Part shown: positions 12,101 through 19,154 of the stretch, piece after piece | Layout of the letters: every line of letters starts with the position of its first letter | How positions within the stretch are numbered: position 1 is the stretch's first letter | NCBI GenBank assembly: GCA_944323695.1 | Contig: CALUTI010000006.1 | Location: 1-64,000, forward strand | Direction: 5' to 3' | Source of the DNA: Candidatus Gastranaerophilales bacterium | Lineage (GTDB): Bacteria; Cyanobacteriota; Vampirovibrionia; Gastranaerophilales; Gastranaerophilaceae | DNA length: 64,000 nt | Position numbers and translations under genes: made by a program | Notes under the pieces: model-generated | Databases searched by the model: none | The model's input: the letters and a program-made list of their open reading frames with translations, nothing else | What the model was told of the DNA's origin: nothing

Positions 12101-12307
12101 AACAGGCGCAGCAATGGTTGATTCAACAACGTCAGAACTTGCGCCGGCATAGGTAGCGTTTACAACTACCTGCGGAGGGGTAATTGAAGGATATTCCTCT
12201 AACGGTAATGTTGTTATCATAAGCATACCCGCTAAAATAATCGCCAAAGAGATTACTATAGCGAGCTTAGGACGTTTTATAAATAAATTCCCTGAATTTT
12301 CTGCCAT
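9188..12307 (-). CDS. RND efflux pump, HAE1 (AcrB/MexB-like) family
   Basis: Inner membrane proton-driven exporter of 1039 residues, the standard size. It begins with the family motif FIKRPKLAIVISLAIIL, has twelve membrane helices in two halves, and carries the paired aspartates in helix 4 (GLVVDDAIVVLEN). The large periplasmic loops contain porter-domain segments (ATYAGASSDVVESTIAAPVE). Probable substrates are drugs, detergents or bile-type compounds, which would suit gut life; this is inference. It overlaps the adaptor stop and the tolC start. Confidence 0.95.
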   Translation of the reverse strand: MAENSGNLFIKRPKLAIVISLAIILAGMLMITTLPLEEYPSITPPQVVVNATYAGASSDVVESTIAAPVEAQLNGVENMIYMSSTSQNGSYQLTLYFDIGSDPDMAVVNVQNQLQLVTPRLPEEVRRYGLTVKKSTGGPGILMISVNSPTGTYDNLYIANYAAIYIKDELARIKGVGKVQVFGSTEYSMRIWLDANKMASLGVSTSEVAAAVQAQNTQTPAGDLGVEPMKDPQMIKLTMRTRGRLEDPKEFEDIVVRSKPDGSQIKLKDIARVELGAESYSYFSRIGGKNAAIISVSQLPEANAIDLSNKIQKKMEELSKSFPQGIEYEIQHDETEFVRESINEVIHAIALAILLVGLVTYMFLGSMRAAFIPFCAIPVSLIGVFIFMNLLGFSINLLILFALVLAVGLVVDDAIVVLENTQRHIQEGKDQKTATEITMKEVFGAVLATSLVLMAVFVPVSFMAGITGQMFRQFALCIASSIGLSTLVALTLSPALCSMILKSGDEKADFVFIQKFDDWFNNVRDKYLEGANVFINSAKLTMGVLLGIIVFVLFMFKIIPTGFLPSEDRGAIFTQIQLPDGSSASRTSMVATEIEDRILKIKGVETTITMVGFNGENTAFIVAQLEPWSKRKSKAESAEGILSIMRSEFSNYPSATIASFSPPAISGLGMFGGFEYQLLDKGNRNSQELYDEAVKLLSAANKDPNFTMVYTSFTSNMPQLLLNVDVAKAMAQGVEISEIYNALAAYFGKSYINDFNKYGRVYRVYMQADADFRAKPGDIDKIFVKNNYGTMVPITSVLKIENIVGPYSRTRFNLYPAITINGSAREGVSSGQAMAIMERLSAEVLPQDMGYAWSGTSLQEQESSGQIGPILAMSIVFVYLFLVGLYESWMLPIAVLLVSPVALVGALFFQYVAGYSLDLYSQIGLVMLLGLSTKQAILIIEFAKDAHEEGLPIREAAMQAAKLRFRAVMMTNIAFILGLLPLVFAKGAGAASRHSVGMTVFGGMMAVAFIGTFLVPAFYVIIEEMKVNIARRVNNKGKK

Positions 12308-13479
12308 TATTTATCCTTTTTCGGTTGTGTTTCTTGTTTTTTAATTTTTGCCATCTCTTCCGAGGTAACAATAGTAACCGGATGTCCCGGAGTTACTTTC
12401 TGTAATCCGTCGGTAATTACTCTGTCACCGACATTTAAACCTTCAGTTACTACCCAGTAATCACCTGTTTGCTGACCGACTTTAATATATGTCAATTGAG
12501 GCAAATCTTTATCGTCAAGCTTATAAACATATTTGCCGGCTTGATTTTCCTGTACGGCTGCCTGATGTACAACAGGCACTTTAACCTTATTGTTTGAATA
12601 TAGTTTTACTGTAACGAATTCACCATGCAGGAGTCTGTTATTCGGATTTTTAAAAGTTGCACGAAGGGTTACCGTACCCGTAGATTGATCAATTTTGTTG
12701 TCTAAAAAGTCCTGAACTCCGTCAATATCATATTTTTCACCGTTATTAAAATACAATTCGACTTTTCTGTTTTTGTAATTGGCCATATCAGCCTTTGCTA
12801 ACGCATCAAAGTCATTGGAATCCAACGGGAAAGTTACATAAATGGGATCTGTGCTGTTGATTGTTGTCAAAGGTCCTGATGCCGGAGAAACATAGTTTCC
12901 GACAGTTACCGTGATAATACCTACTCTGCCGTTTACAGGTGATTTCACCATTGTATAGCTGTAATTTCTCTGGCTGTCCTGATATGCTGCTTGAGCAGAG
13001 GCAAGCTGTGCTCTTAAAGCATCTCTTTGTGACAAGATTTGATCATACTGCGCTTTTGCTATATAATCTTTTTTTACGAGTTCACTTGCACGAGCCAATT
13101 GTTTTTCTGCATATTCAAGCTGGGCCCTCGTATTTGCAACATTAGCTTTTGCAACATTTGCCGTGTTTATAAATTCATTCGGTTCTATTTGAAATAAAAC
13201 CTGACCTTCTTTTACGTAATCACCTTCTTTAAAGTAGCTTTTTTGCAAATACCCTGAAATACGCGCAAGAACATTTACCTGATATTTTGATGTAACACGA
13301 CCGGGTGCCTGAAAGCTTCTTATTATTTCTTCTTCACCTATAGGTTCGACCTGAACACTCGGGGCAGGCTGCATTTTAATCTTTTTAGTGCTCATATATT
13401 CACCTATAACACCCGAAATATATCTCAGAAAAATCGCCGCAATGACGACTATTAATATAATAATTATATTTTTTTTCAT
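12307..13479 (-). CDS. Periplasmic adaptor (MFP/HlyD family) of RND pump
   Basis: Links the RND pump to TolC. The 390-residue product has an N-terminal membrane anchor (residues 4-24), a lipoyl/barrel-sandwich half motif (NVLARISGYLQKSYFKEGDY), an alpha-helical hairpin (about 95-165), the second lipoyl half (VKSPVNGRVG), then beta-barrel and membrane-proximal domains. No lipobox cysteine is seen, so anchoring is by the helix. AGGAGAGG lies just upstream. The gene is 71 bases after rdgB and probably shares its operon. Confidence 0.92.
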   Translation of the reverse strand: MKKNIIIILIVVIAAIFLRYISGVIGEYMSTKKIKMQPAPSVQVEPIGEEEIIRSFQAPGRVTSKYQVNVLARISGYLQKSYFKEGDYVKEGQVLFQIEPNEFINTANVAKANVANTRAQLEYAEKQLARASELVKKDYIAKAQYDQILSQRDALRAQLASAQAAYQDSQRNYSYTMVKSPVNGRVGIITVTVGNYVSPASGPLTTINSTDPIYVTFPLDSNDFDALAKADMANYKNRKVELYFNNGEKYDIDGVQDFLDNKIDQSTGTVTLRATFKNPNNRLLHGEFVTVKLYSNNKVKVPVVHQAAVQENQAGKYVYKLDDKDLPQLTYIKVGQQTGDYWVVTEGLNVGDRVITDGLQKVTPGHPVTIVTSEEMAKIKKQETQPKKDK

Positions 13480-13550
13480 TACCTCTCCTCTGATATGTTG
13501 TCTGGTAACAAAAATCGTAACAAAAAAAAATCAGCTTTGCAATAGTCAAA

Positions 13551-14123
13551 TTATCCAAGCATTGAGCGTAAAAAGGACAACATATCCGTGAGTGCTCTGC
13601 CTCTATGCGAAATATTATTTTTTTCATCTTCGGACATTTCAGCCATTGTCCTGTTTGTATTTTCAACAATAAACACCGGATCATAACCAAAACCGTTTGT
13701 GCCGGATTGTTTTTGTGCAATTTCACCGTGGCACTCGCCTTTTGAAACATGCAAAATTTCACCGTTTTCATCCAAAAGCGTCATAACGCATACAAACTTT
13801 GCTTTTCTATTTGTAGAACCTTCAAGCTCATTTAATATTTTATCAATTTTTTCCTGCTGTGTTCCTGCATAACGGGCGGAAAATAACCCAGGTGCACCGT
13901 TTAATGCTTCAACACACAACCCGGAATCGTCTGCCAGAGACATCATTTTTGAAACTCTGTTTGCCTCTTTGGCCTTTTTATATGAATTTTCTTCAAAAGT
14001 TTTGCCGTCTTCAACAGGATTAAAGCCGTCACCGGGAAGTATAAATTCTATCCCGCTTCCTTTGGAAATTTCGTTTATTTCCTTTAATTTATTAAGATTA
14101 CCTGTTGCAAAAACTATTTTCAT
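13551..14123 (-). CDS. rdgB: Non-canonical purine NTP pyrophosphatase (RdgB/HAM1)
   Basis: Removes dITP, XTP and similar damaged nucleotides. The 190-residue protein has the family landmarks: ATGNLNKLKEI at the N-terminus, DDSGLCVEALNGAPGLFSAR, FGYDPVF and the C-terminal SHRGRAL. The start overlaps the uppS stop codon by one base, so the two are coupled. Confidence 0.94.
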   Translation of the reverse strand: MKIVFATGNLNKLKEINEISKGSGIEFILPGDGFNPVEDGKTFEENSYKKAKEANRVSKMMSLADDSGLCVEALNGAPGLFSARYAGTQQEKIDKILNELEGSTNRKAKFVCVMTLLDENGEILHVSKGECHGEIAQKQSGTNGFGYDPVFIVENTNRTMAEMSEDEKNNISHRGRALTDMLSFLRSMLG

Positions 14124-14851
14124 TATTTACCGTACCGTCTTTGCCTGTGGCCGAATTCAAAAATAGCGTCTGAAAGTGATGTTTCGTCAAATTCCGGCCA
14201 AAACTGTTTTGTTACAAGGAATTCAGAATACGCAATCTGCCAGAGCAGATAATTTGAAACGCGCATCTCACCGCCGGTTCTTATTAAAAGATCCGGATCA
14301 GGAATATTTTTTGTATAAAGTTCGTTTGAAATTAATTCTTCAGTAACCGCATCAGCTTTTATGCCTTTTGAGATTATATGTTTAACTGCATTTACAATCT
14401 CATCACGCGAACCGTAATTAAAAGCTATCTGTAATCTTACGCCTGTGTTATTTTTAGTGTAATCCATTGCATCATATAAAATATTCTGCAATTTCGGGTT
14501 TAATTTTGTCAAATCACCGATAAAGTTGATAACAACGCCATTTTCATGAAGTTCTTTAAGTTCGTTTTTTATGGTGTTTGCCAAAAGCTCCATTAAAAAA
14601 GCAACCTCTTCAGGCTTTCTGTTCCAATTTTCAGTGGAAAAAGCATACACGGTTAAATATTTCACGCCAAATTTATGGCAAGCCTTGAGAGTAGCTTTTA
14701 AAGCATCAACACCTTTTTTATGCCCCATAGCTGACGGAAGATTTCTTTCTTTTGCCCAGCGGCGGTTTCCATCCATAATAATTGCTATATGCTGTAAGTT
14801 TGTGTTTTTAACTATATCTTCGGCAGTTAATTTTTCAGTTTCAGTTATCAT
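14123..14851 (-). CDS. uppS: Undecaprenyl diphosphate synthase (isoprenyl transferase)
   Basis: Makes the C55 lipid carrier for peptidoglycan and LPS. The 242-residue product has the signature IAIIMDGNRRWAKERN, the GVKYLTVYAFSTENWNR segment, and the C-terminal DLLIRTGGEMRVSNYLLWQ followed by TKQFWPEFD. It is the first gene of a probable operon running through the efflux pump to prepilin gene 2. A minus-strand TATAAT lies at about 14868-14873 and a GAGGA ribosome site precedes the ATG. Confidence 0.95.
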   Translation of the reverse strand: MITETEKLTAEDIVKNTNLQHIAIIMDGNRRWAKERNLPSAMGHKKGVDALKATLKACHKFGVKYLTVYAFSTENWNRKPEEVAFLMELLANTIKNELKELHENGVVINFIGDLTKLNPKLQNILYDAMDYTKNNTGVRLQIAFNYGSRDEIVNAVKHIISKGIKADAVTEELISNELYTKNIPDPDLLIRTGGEMRVSNYLLWQIAYSEFLVTKQFWPEFDETSLSDAIFEFGHRQRRYGK

Positions 14852-14877
14852 AATTCCTCACCCGAAAATTATAGCAT

Positions 14878-14908
14878 AAAAAAACACCGCCGAAACGGTG
14901 CTTTTTTT
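14878..14908. terminator. Terminator after the anchored Lys-rich protein gene
   Basis: Stem CACCG / CGGTG flanked by A and T runs, between the uppS promoter and the stop at 14933. On the minus strand it ends in a run of seven T. Confidence 0.8.
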
Positions 14909-14932
14909 ATATTATTTTTCAACACTTACAAA

Positions 14933-15469
14933 TCAGCCTATTGAATCCAGCGGGCGTGCAGTATCGGGCTGTTTTTTGAATAAGCTTTTAAACCCTTCCT
15001 TAAGTTTTTCCCAGCCGTTTACAAAAAATTCTTTAACAGCTTTCCAGGCTTTTTTAGCAAAACCTGCAGCTTTATTATACCATTTTGAACCTTTTTCTTT
15101 TGCGGCTTTTGCACCGTTCACAACAGTTTCTTTTACGGTATTCATGCCTTCTGCAGCTTTTTCCTCAACTGAGTTCAATACATTACCAAATTTTGTATCT
15201 TTCAGACCTTTAAAAAATTTGCCTATATTTTTACGGTAAATAATACCGGCGGCAAGTGCACCGGCACCAACTAAACCTGCGGCAATACCGATGGCAACTT
15301 TTTTAGTTTTTGAATTATCTTTTACAGGCACGCCGTAAACATCCGCTATTTGTTTAAGCTGTTTTTTATTTACTACTGCAGCACCCATATTGCCGTTCGT
15401 AACTGCAATTGAATATCTGTCTTTGCCTATTTTCTTTACATCAAAACCCGGAATTGCTACTATTGACAT
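14933..15469 (-). CDS. Membrane-anchored Lys-rich helical protein, unknown
   Basis: The start at 15469 (MSIVAIPGF) is chosen because AAAGGA lies 6 bases upstream; a longer frame to 15520 has no ribosome site. The product has 178 residues: a short globular N-terminal part, one membrane helix (VAIGIAAGLVGAGALAAGIIY), then an amphipathic, Lys/Ala-rich tail with repeated KxxxKAW/F-type blocks. There is no cleavable signal. The design (short N-part, one helix, Lys/Ala tail) resembles the protein at 61212-61619, so they may be distant relatives. Function unknown. Confidence 0.7.
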   Translation of the reverse strand: MSIVAIPGFDVKKIGKDRYSIAVTNGNMGAAVVNKKQLKQIADVYGVPVKDNSKTKKVAIGIAAGLVGAGALAAGIIYRKNIGKFFKGLKDTKFGNVLNSVEEKAAEGMNTVKETVVNGAKAAKEKGSKWYNKAAGFAKKAWKAVKEFFVNGWEKLKEGFKSLFKKQPDTARPLDSIG

Positions 15470-15565
15470 TTTAGTCCTTTCAAAATATTTTAAATCTACA
15501 TTATCATTAAGACCCGTCAATGTATTTTTTGCTATAAAACATGTATTTTTGTTACATATATTAAC

Positions 15566-15592
15566 AAAGGAGTACCTTTGAGGTACTCCTTT
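15566..15592 (-). terminator. Terminator of nrdJ
   Basis: Perfect 11-bp stem AAAGGAGTACC / GGTACTCCTTT with a 5-base loop, 29 bases after the nrdJ stop. Confidence 0.8.
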
Positions 15593-15620
15593 ATCCCTCT
15601 TTCTTATAACGGAAAGTATC

Positions 15621-17639
15621 TTATGAACAACCTGAATAACCGCATTTTAAGCAGATAAAACATCCTTCTGCCATCTGAATTTCATTACCGCATTCAGGGC
15701 ATTTCACTGTTTTAATCTCGCCTGTAGGTTCTTCTGTTGTATCAGGCGTGTCATCCTGAACTTGATTCAGGATCTCATCTTCAGCCTTTTCTTCGGATTT
15801 TTTCTTATCATCCAAATTCATCGGCTGGAACTGTCTTGAATTGTTTCTGTAAACCGTAATACCTTTCAGGTTATTTTTGTATGCAAGAATATAAGCTTCT
15901 TCGATATCTTTTCTGGTGGCATGTTCTTCAAAGTTTACGGTTTTTGAAACCGCGTTATCTGTGTGAAGCTGGAATGCTGCCTGCATTTTTACATGCCAGT
16001 ATGGTGAAACATCGTGAGCTGTTGCAAAAATATGTTTAACTTCATCAGAGATGCCATCCACATGAGCGATTGACCCGTCTTTTGCAATTTTCTTCATCAA
16101 TTCTTCGGAATAAAGTCCGTGAGATACCATGTAATCCTTGAAAATCGGGTTGATTTCAAGCATTTCCGTGCCGTCCATAATCAATCTTGAAAATACAAGA
16201 CCGAATAAAGGTTCAACACCGCCTGAAGCACTTGCAATCATTGAAATTGTACCGGTAGGTGCAATACATGTTGTTGTAGCATTTCTGATACCGTATTTTT
16301 TAATCTGCTCATCCAATTCTTTCCATTGGTTATCGGAAATTTTTCCTGCGGATTTTCCTTTGTACTTGTTATACAAATAGTAATCGCTATCGTAAACACT
16401 GCCTTTAAAGTTATTAAATCTTCCGCGTTCTTTTGAAAGTTCGATTGATTCGCATTTAGATTCGTAATCAATAAATTCCATAACTTGAGAAGCAAGTTTT
16501 GTACCTTCTTCAGAAGCATAAGATATACCCATTTTCATAAGCATATCAGCCCAGCCCATGACGCCAAGTCCGATTTTTCTGTTATTTTGAACCATTTCGG
16601 AAATCTGCGGCAGCGGGTAATTATTTACGGCAATTACGTTATCCAAGAATCTTATTGCAGTTCTTGTAGTTTCTGCCAATAAATCCCAGTCAACTTCAAC
16701 ACCGTTTGATGTTTCTTTAACCATTCTGCCCAAATTGATTGAACCGAGGTTACAAGCTTCATAAGCCAACAGCGGAACCTCTCCGCACGGGTTCGTAGAT
16801 TCAATTTCACCGATTAAAGGTGTCGGGTTGTCTGCATTCATTTTGTCGATAAATACAATACCGGGTTCGCCGTTTCTCCAGGCACCGTCAACAATCATAT
16901 CAAACACTTTTTTAGCGCTTAATCTTCCGACGACCTGATTATTTTGCGGGTTAACCAAATCGTAATCAGTTCCGTTAATATATGCTTCCATAAACTTGTC
17001 GGTAACAGCAACGGAAATATTAAAGTTATTTAATTTGTTGTTATCGGATTTACATTCAATAAAGTCTAAAATATCAGGGTGATCAACTCTTAAGATACCC
17101 ATATTAGCACCGCGGCGTGTACCGCCCTGCTTAACGGCTTCGGTTGCGGCATTAAACACTTCCATAAATGAAACAGGACCTGATGAAACACCCATTGTAG
17201 ATCTTACAACACTGTTTTTAGGTCTTAATCTTGAGAAAGAAAAACCTGTTCCGCCGCCTGATTTGTGAATTAATGCTGTATTTTTAACTGTTTCAAAAAT
17301 ACCTTCCAAAGAATCTTCAACCGGCAATACAAAACAAGCTGCCAATTGTCCGAGTTCTCTGCCCGCATTCATCAAAGTCGGTGAGTTCGGCATAAAATAA
17401 AGATTTGTAATTGCTTTATAAAATCTTTCAGTAAGTTTATCAACATCTGATTGAGATGCACCGAATTTAAAATCACCTTCTGCAATAGATTTTGCAACAC
17501 GTCTGAACATATCAGCCGGTTTTTCGGTACAATTACCGTCTTTGTCACGTTTAAGATACCTTCTCTCCAAAACCTTTATCGCGTTTTCGGATAAACATAC
17601 ATCATCAATACACGTAGAATCTGCCACATTAACCTCCAT
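15621..17639 (-). CDS. nrdJ: Class II (adenosylcobalamin-dependent) ribonucleotide reductase
   Basis: Reduces ribonucleotides to deoxyribonucleotides using a B12 cofactor and needs no oxygen. The 672-residue product contains the conserved TMGVSSGPVSFM, GGTRRGANMGIL, NPCGEVPLLAYEACNLGSIN and ATTCIAPTGTISMIA segments, and a C-terminal four-cysteine ribbon (CPECGNEIQ then CLKCGYSGCS). Between the catalytic core and the ribbon is a linker in which a palindromic mini-repeat (15750-15776) is read in frame as EILNQVQDDT. The start ATG at 17639 is preceded by ACCTCC-complement sequence inside the gene only; a ribosome site is not obvious. Dependence on B12 fits an anaerobe. Confidence 0.93.
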   Translation of the reverse strand: MEVNVADSTCIDDVCLSENAIKVLERRYLKRDKDGNCTEKPADMFRRVAKSIAEGDFKFGASQSDVDKLTERFYKAITNLYFMPNSPTLMNAGRELGQLAACFVLPVEDSLEGIFETVKNTALIHKSGGGTGFSFSRLRPKNSVVRSTMGVSSGPVSFMEVFNAATEAVKQGGTRRGANMGILRVDHPDILDFIECKSDNNKLNNFNISVAVTDKFMEAYINGTDYDLVNPQNNQVVGRLSAKKVFDMIVDGAWRNGEPGIVFIDKMNADNPTPLIGEIESTNPCGEVPLLAYEACNLGSINLGRMVKETSNGVEVDWDLLAETTRTAIRFLDNVIAVNNYPLPQISEMVQNNRKIGLGVMGWADMLMKMGISYASEEGTKLASQVMEFIDYESKCESIELSKERGRFNNFKGSVYDSDYYLYNKYKGKSAGKISDNQWKELDEQIKKYGIRNATTTCIAPTGTISMIASASGGVEPLFGLVFSRLIMDGTEMLEINPIFKDYMVSHGLYSEELMKKIAKDGSIAHVDGISDEVKHIFATAHDVSPYWHVKMQAAFQLHTDNAVSKTVNFEEHATRKDIEEAYILAYKNNLKGITVYRNNSRQFQPMNLDDKKKSEEKAEDEILNQVQDDTPDTTEEPTGEIKTVKCPECGNEIQMAEGCFICLKCGYSGCS
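15750..15776. repeat. In-frame palindromic mini-element in nrdJ linker
   Basis: GTCATCCTGAACTTGATT then CAGGATCTC; stem ATCCTGAA / TTCAGGAT around CTTGA. On the coding strand it reads in the same frame as the two related copies in prepilin gene 5 (26253-26281 and 26340-26368). Confidence 0.75.
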
Positions 17640-17828
17640 AGTCTGTTATTTAAAAGTAATTCTATCCCTTAAAAGCATGCCCAAAAGCATGATTGTTCTA
17701 CAATTTTACATCAGTTTTGATTCTCACGCAACAGCATGCCAAAACTGTAACACTATTTAATTATTTTTTTAAATTATAATTTCCTCTTTCACATGTTTAT
17801 AATATAATATAGGAAGAGGAAATTTCTT
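17640..17828. promoter_or_regulatory. Divergent promoter region, nrdJ / symporter
   Basis: On plus, overlapping TATAAT boxes (17798-17803 and 17803-17808) precede the symporter start. On the nrdJ side there are repeated GCATGC-containing blocks (near 17677-17692 and 17733-17740) and a weak dyad CAAAACT / AGTTTTG. No cobalamin riboswitch core is recognisable here. Confidence 0.45.
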
Positions 17829-19154
17829 TTGAAACATTCAAGACTTACAGCCTTAATATTTATAGCACTCATATTAGGTGTTTTAGTCGGACATTTTTTC
17901 CCTGAATTTGCGGTAAAAATGCGTCCGTTTGCCATAATTTTCTTAAGAATGGTTAAGATGATTATTGCACCGCTGTTGTTTGCAACGCTTGTTGTCGGTA
18001 TTGCAGGTCATGGCGACATCAAGAGTCTCGGCAAAATCGGCGTGAAAACCGTTATTTATTTTGAAGTTGTAACAACACTGGCGCTTATTATCGGCTTAAC
18101 CATGGCAAATATATTCAAACCCGGTACGGGCTTTGTATCCGGGGCAGTTGCAAATAACCCCAGACTGCTTCATGAAGCTGACTTGATGGCTGCGACAAAT
18201 GCCCATACATCAATATCTGATATGGTTATGAATATATTCCCGACAAGTATTGTTCAGGCAATGTCTGACGGGAATCTCTTGCAGATAGTTGTTTTCTCAA
18301 TATTTTTCGCAATTGCAATGTGTACTGTCGGGAAAGTGGCAAAACCCGTTATGGATGTTTTGAATTCCGTATCGCAAATTATGTTTAAGTTTACGGAATA
18401 TGTAATGTATTTCGCACCGTTGGGCATATTCGGAGCCATTGCTGCAACTGTAGGTGATAACGGACTTTCAATTTTAAAAAATTACGCAAAAGTAATATTT
18501 TCACTATACACCGCGCTTGCGGTATTTGTTCTTATGGTATTATTCATCGCATGTAAATATGCAAGAATATCTTTCCGAAACCTTATAAAAGCCATACAGG
18601 AGCCGGCAGTTCTGGCATTTACAACTGCAAGTTCAGAGGCGGCCTTTCCTAAAGCAATTGAAATAATGGAAAAATTCGGGGTACCGAAAAATATTGTAGG
18701 CTTTGTAATGCCGACAGGTTACACATTTAACCTTGACGGAAGCACTTTGTACCTTGCTATGGCTGTATTATTTTCATCACAAATCGTCGGAATACATCTT
18801 GATTTAAACCAGCAGGTTATAATGATGCTCGCATTAATGCTTACCAGCAAAGGCATTGCAGGAGTTCCAAGGGTTTCTTTAATTGTTCTTGCCGGAACTC
18901 TGGCAAGCTTCAATATCCCGATTCTGGGTGTTGCAATACTTTTAGGAATAGACCAGATTCTTGATATGGGAAGAACTACCGTTAACTTAATCGGCAATTG
19001 CGTTGCCACAGTTGTTATTGCAAGATGGGAAAACGCTTTCGATTACGGAAAAATGAAAGAATTTATTGATGAAACTGACCACGAAAAATTTGAATGGGAT
19101 TTTTCAGGTATAAAAAATATTTACGAAAAAGTTACGAATAGAGGAATAGAATGA
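17829..19154 (+). CDS. Dicarboxylate/amino acid:cation symporter (SDF family)
   Basis: Imports an acidic amino acid or C4-dicarboxylate with Na+ or H+. The 441-residue length and motifs fit the DctA/GltP family: an N-terminal helix, ATLVVGIAGHGD, the serine-rich hairpin tip AFTTASSEAAFPKA, the FVMPTGYTFNLDGS motif and the TVNLIGNCVATVVIARWE C-terminus. The start is TTG at 17829, with AGGAAGAGGAAA just upstream; no ATG is well placed. The end overlaps ileS by 4 bases. Confidence 0.93.
   Translation: MKHSRLTALIFIALILGVLVGHFFPEFAVKMRPFAIIFLRMVKMIIAPLLFATLVVGIAGHGDIKSLGKIGVKTVIYFEVVTTLALIIGLTMANIFKPGTGFVSGAVANNPRLLHEADLMAATNAHTSISDMVMNIFPTSIVQAMSDGNLLQIVVFSIFFAIAMCTVGKVAKPVMDVLNSVSQIMFKFTEYVMYFAPLGIFGAIAATVGDNGLSILKNYAKVIFSLYTALAVFVLMVLFIACKYARISFRNLIKAIQEPAVLAFTTASSEAAFPKAIEIMEKFGVPKNIVGFVMPTGYTFNLDGSTLYLAMAVLFSSQIVGIHLDLNQQVIMMLALMLTSKGIAGVPRVSLIVLAGTLASFNIPILGVAILLGIDQILDMGRTTVNLIGNCVATVVIARWENAFDYGKMKEFIDETDHEKFEWDFSGIKNIYEKVTNRGIE

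Noticed and set aside
15750-15776. Intein or real functional insert in NrdJ
   Set aside because: Only about ten residues long and identical in type to the dispersed palindromes.
17640-17828. Cobalamin riboswitch controlling nrdJ
   Set aside because: The conserved core bases are missing; only weak dyads and GCATGC repeats are present.
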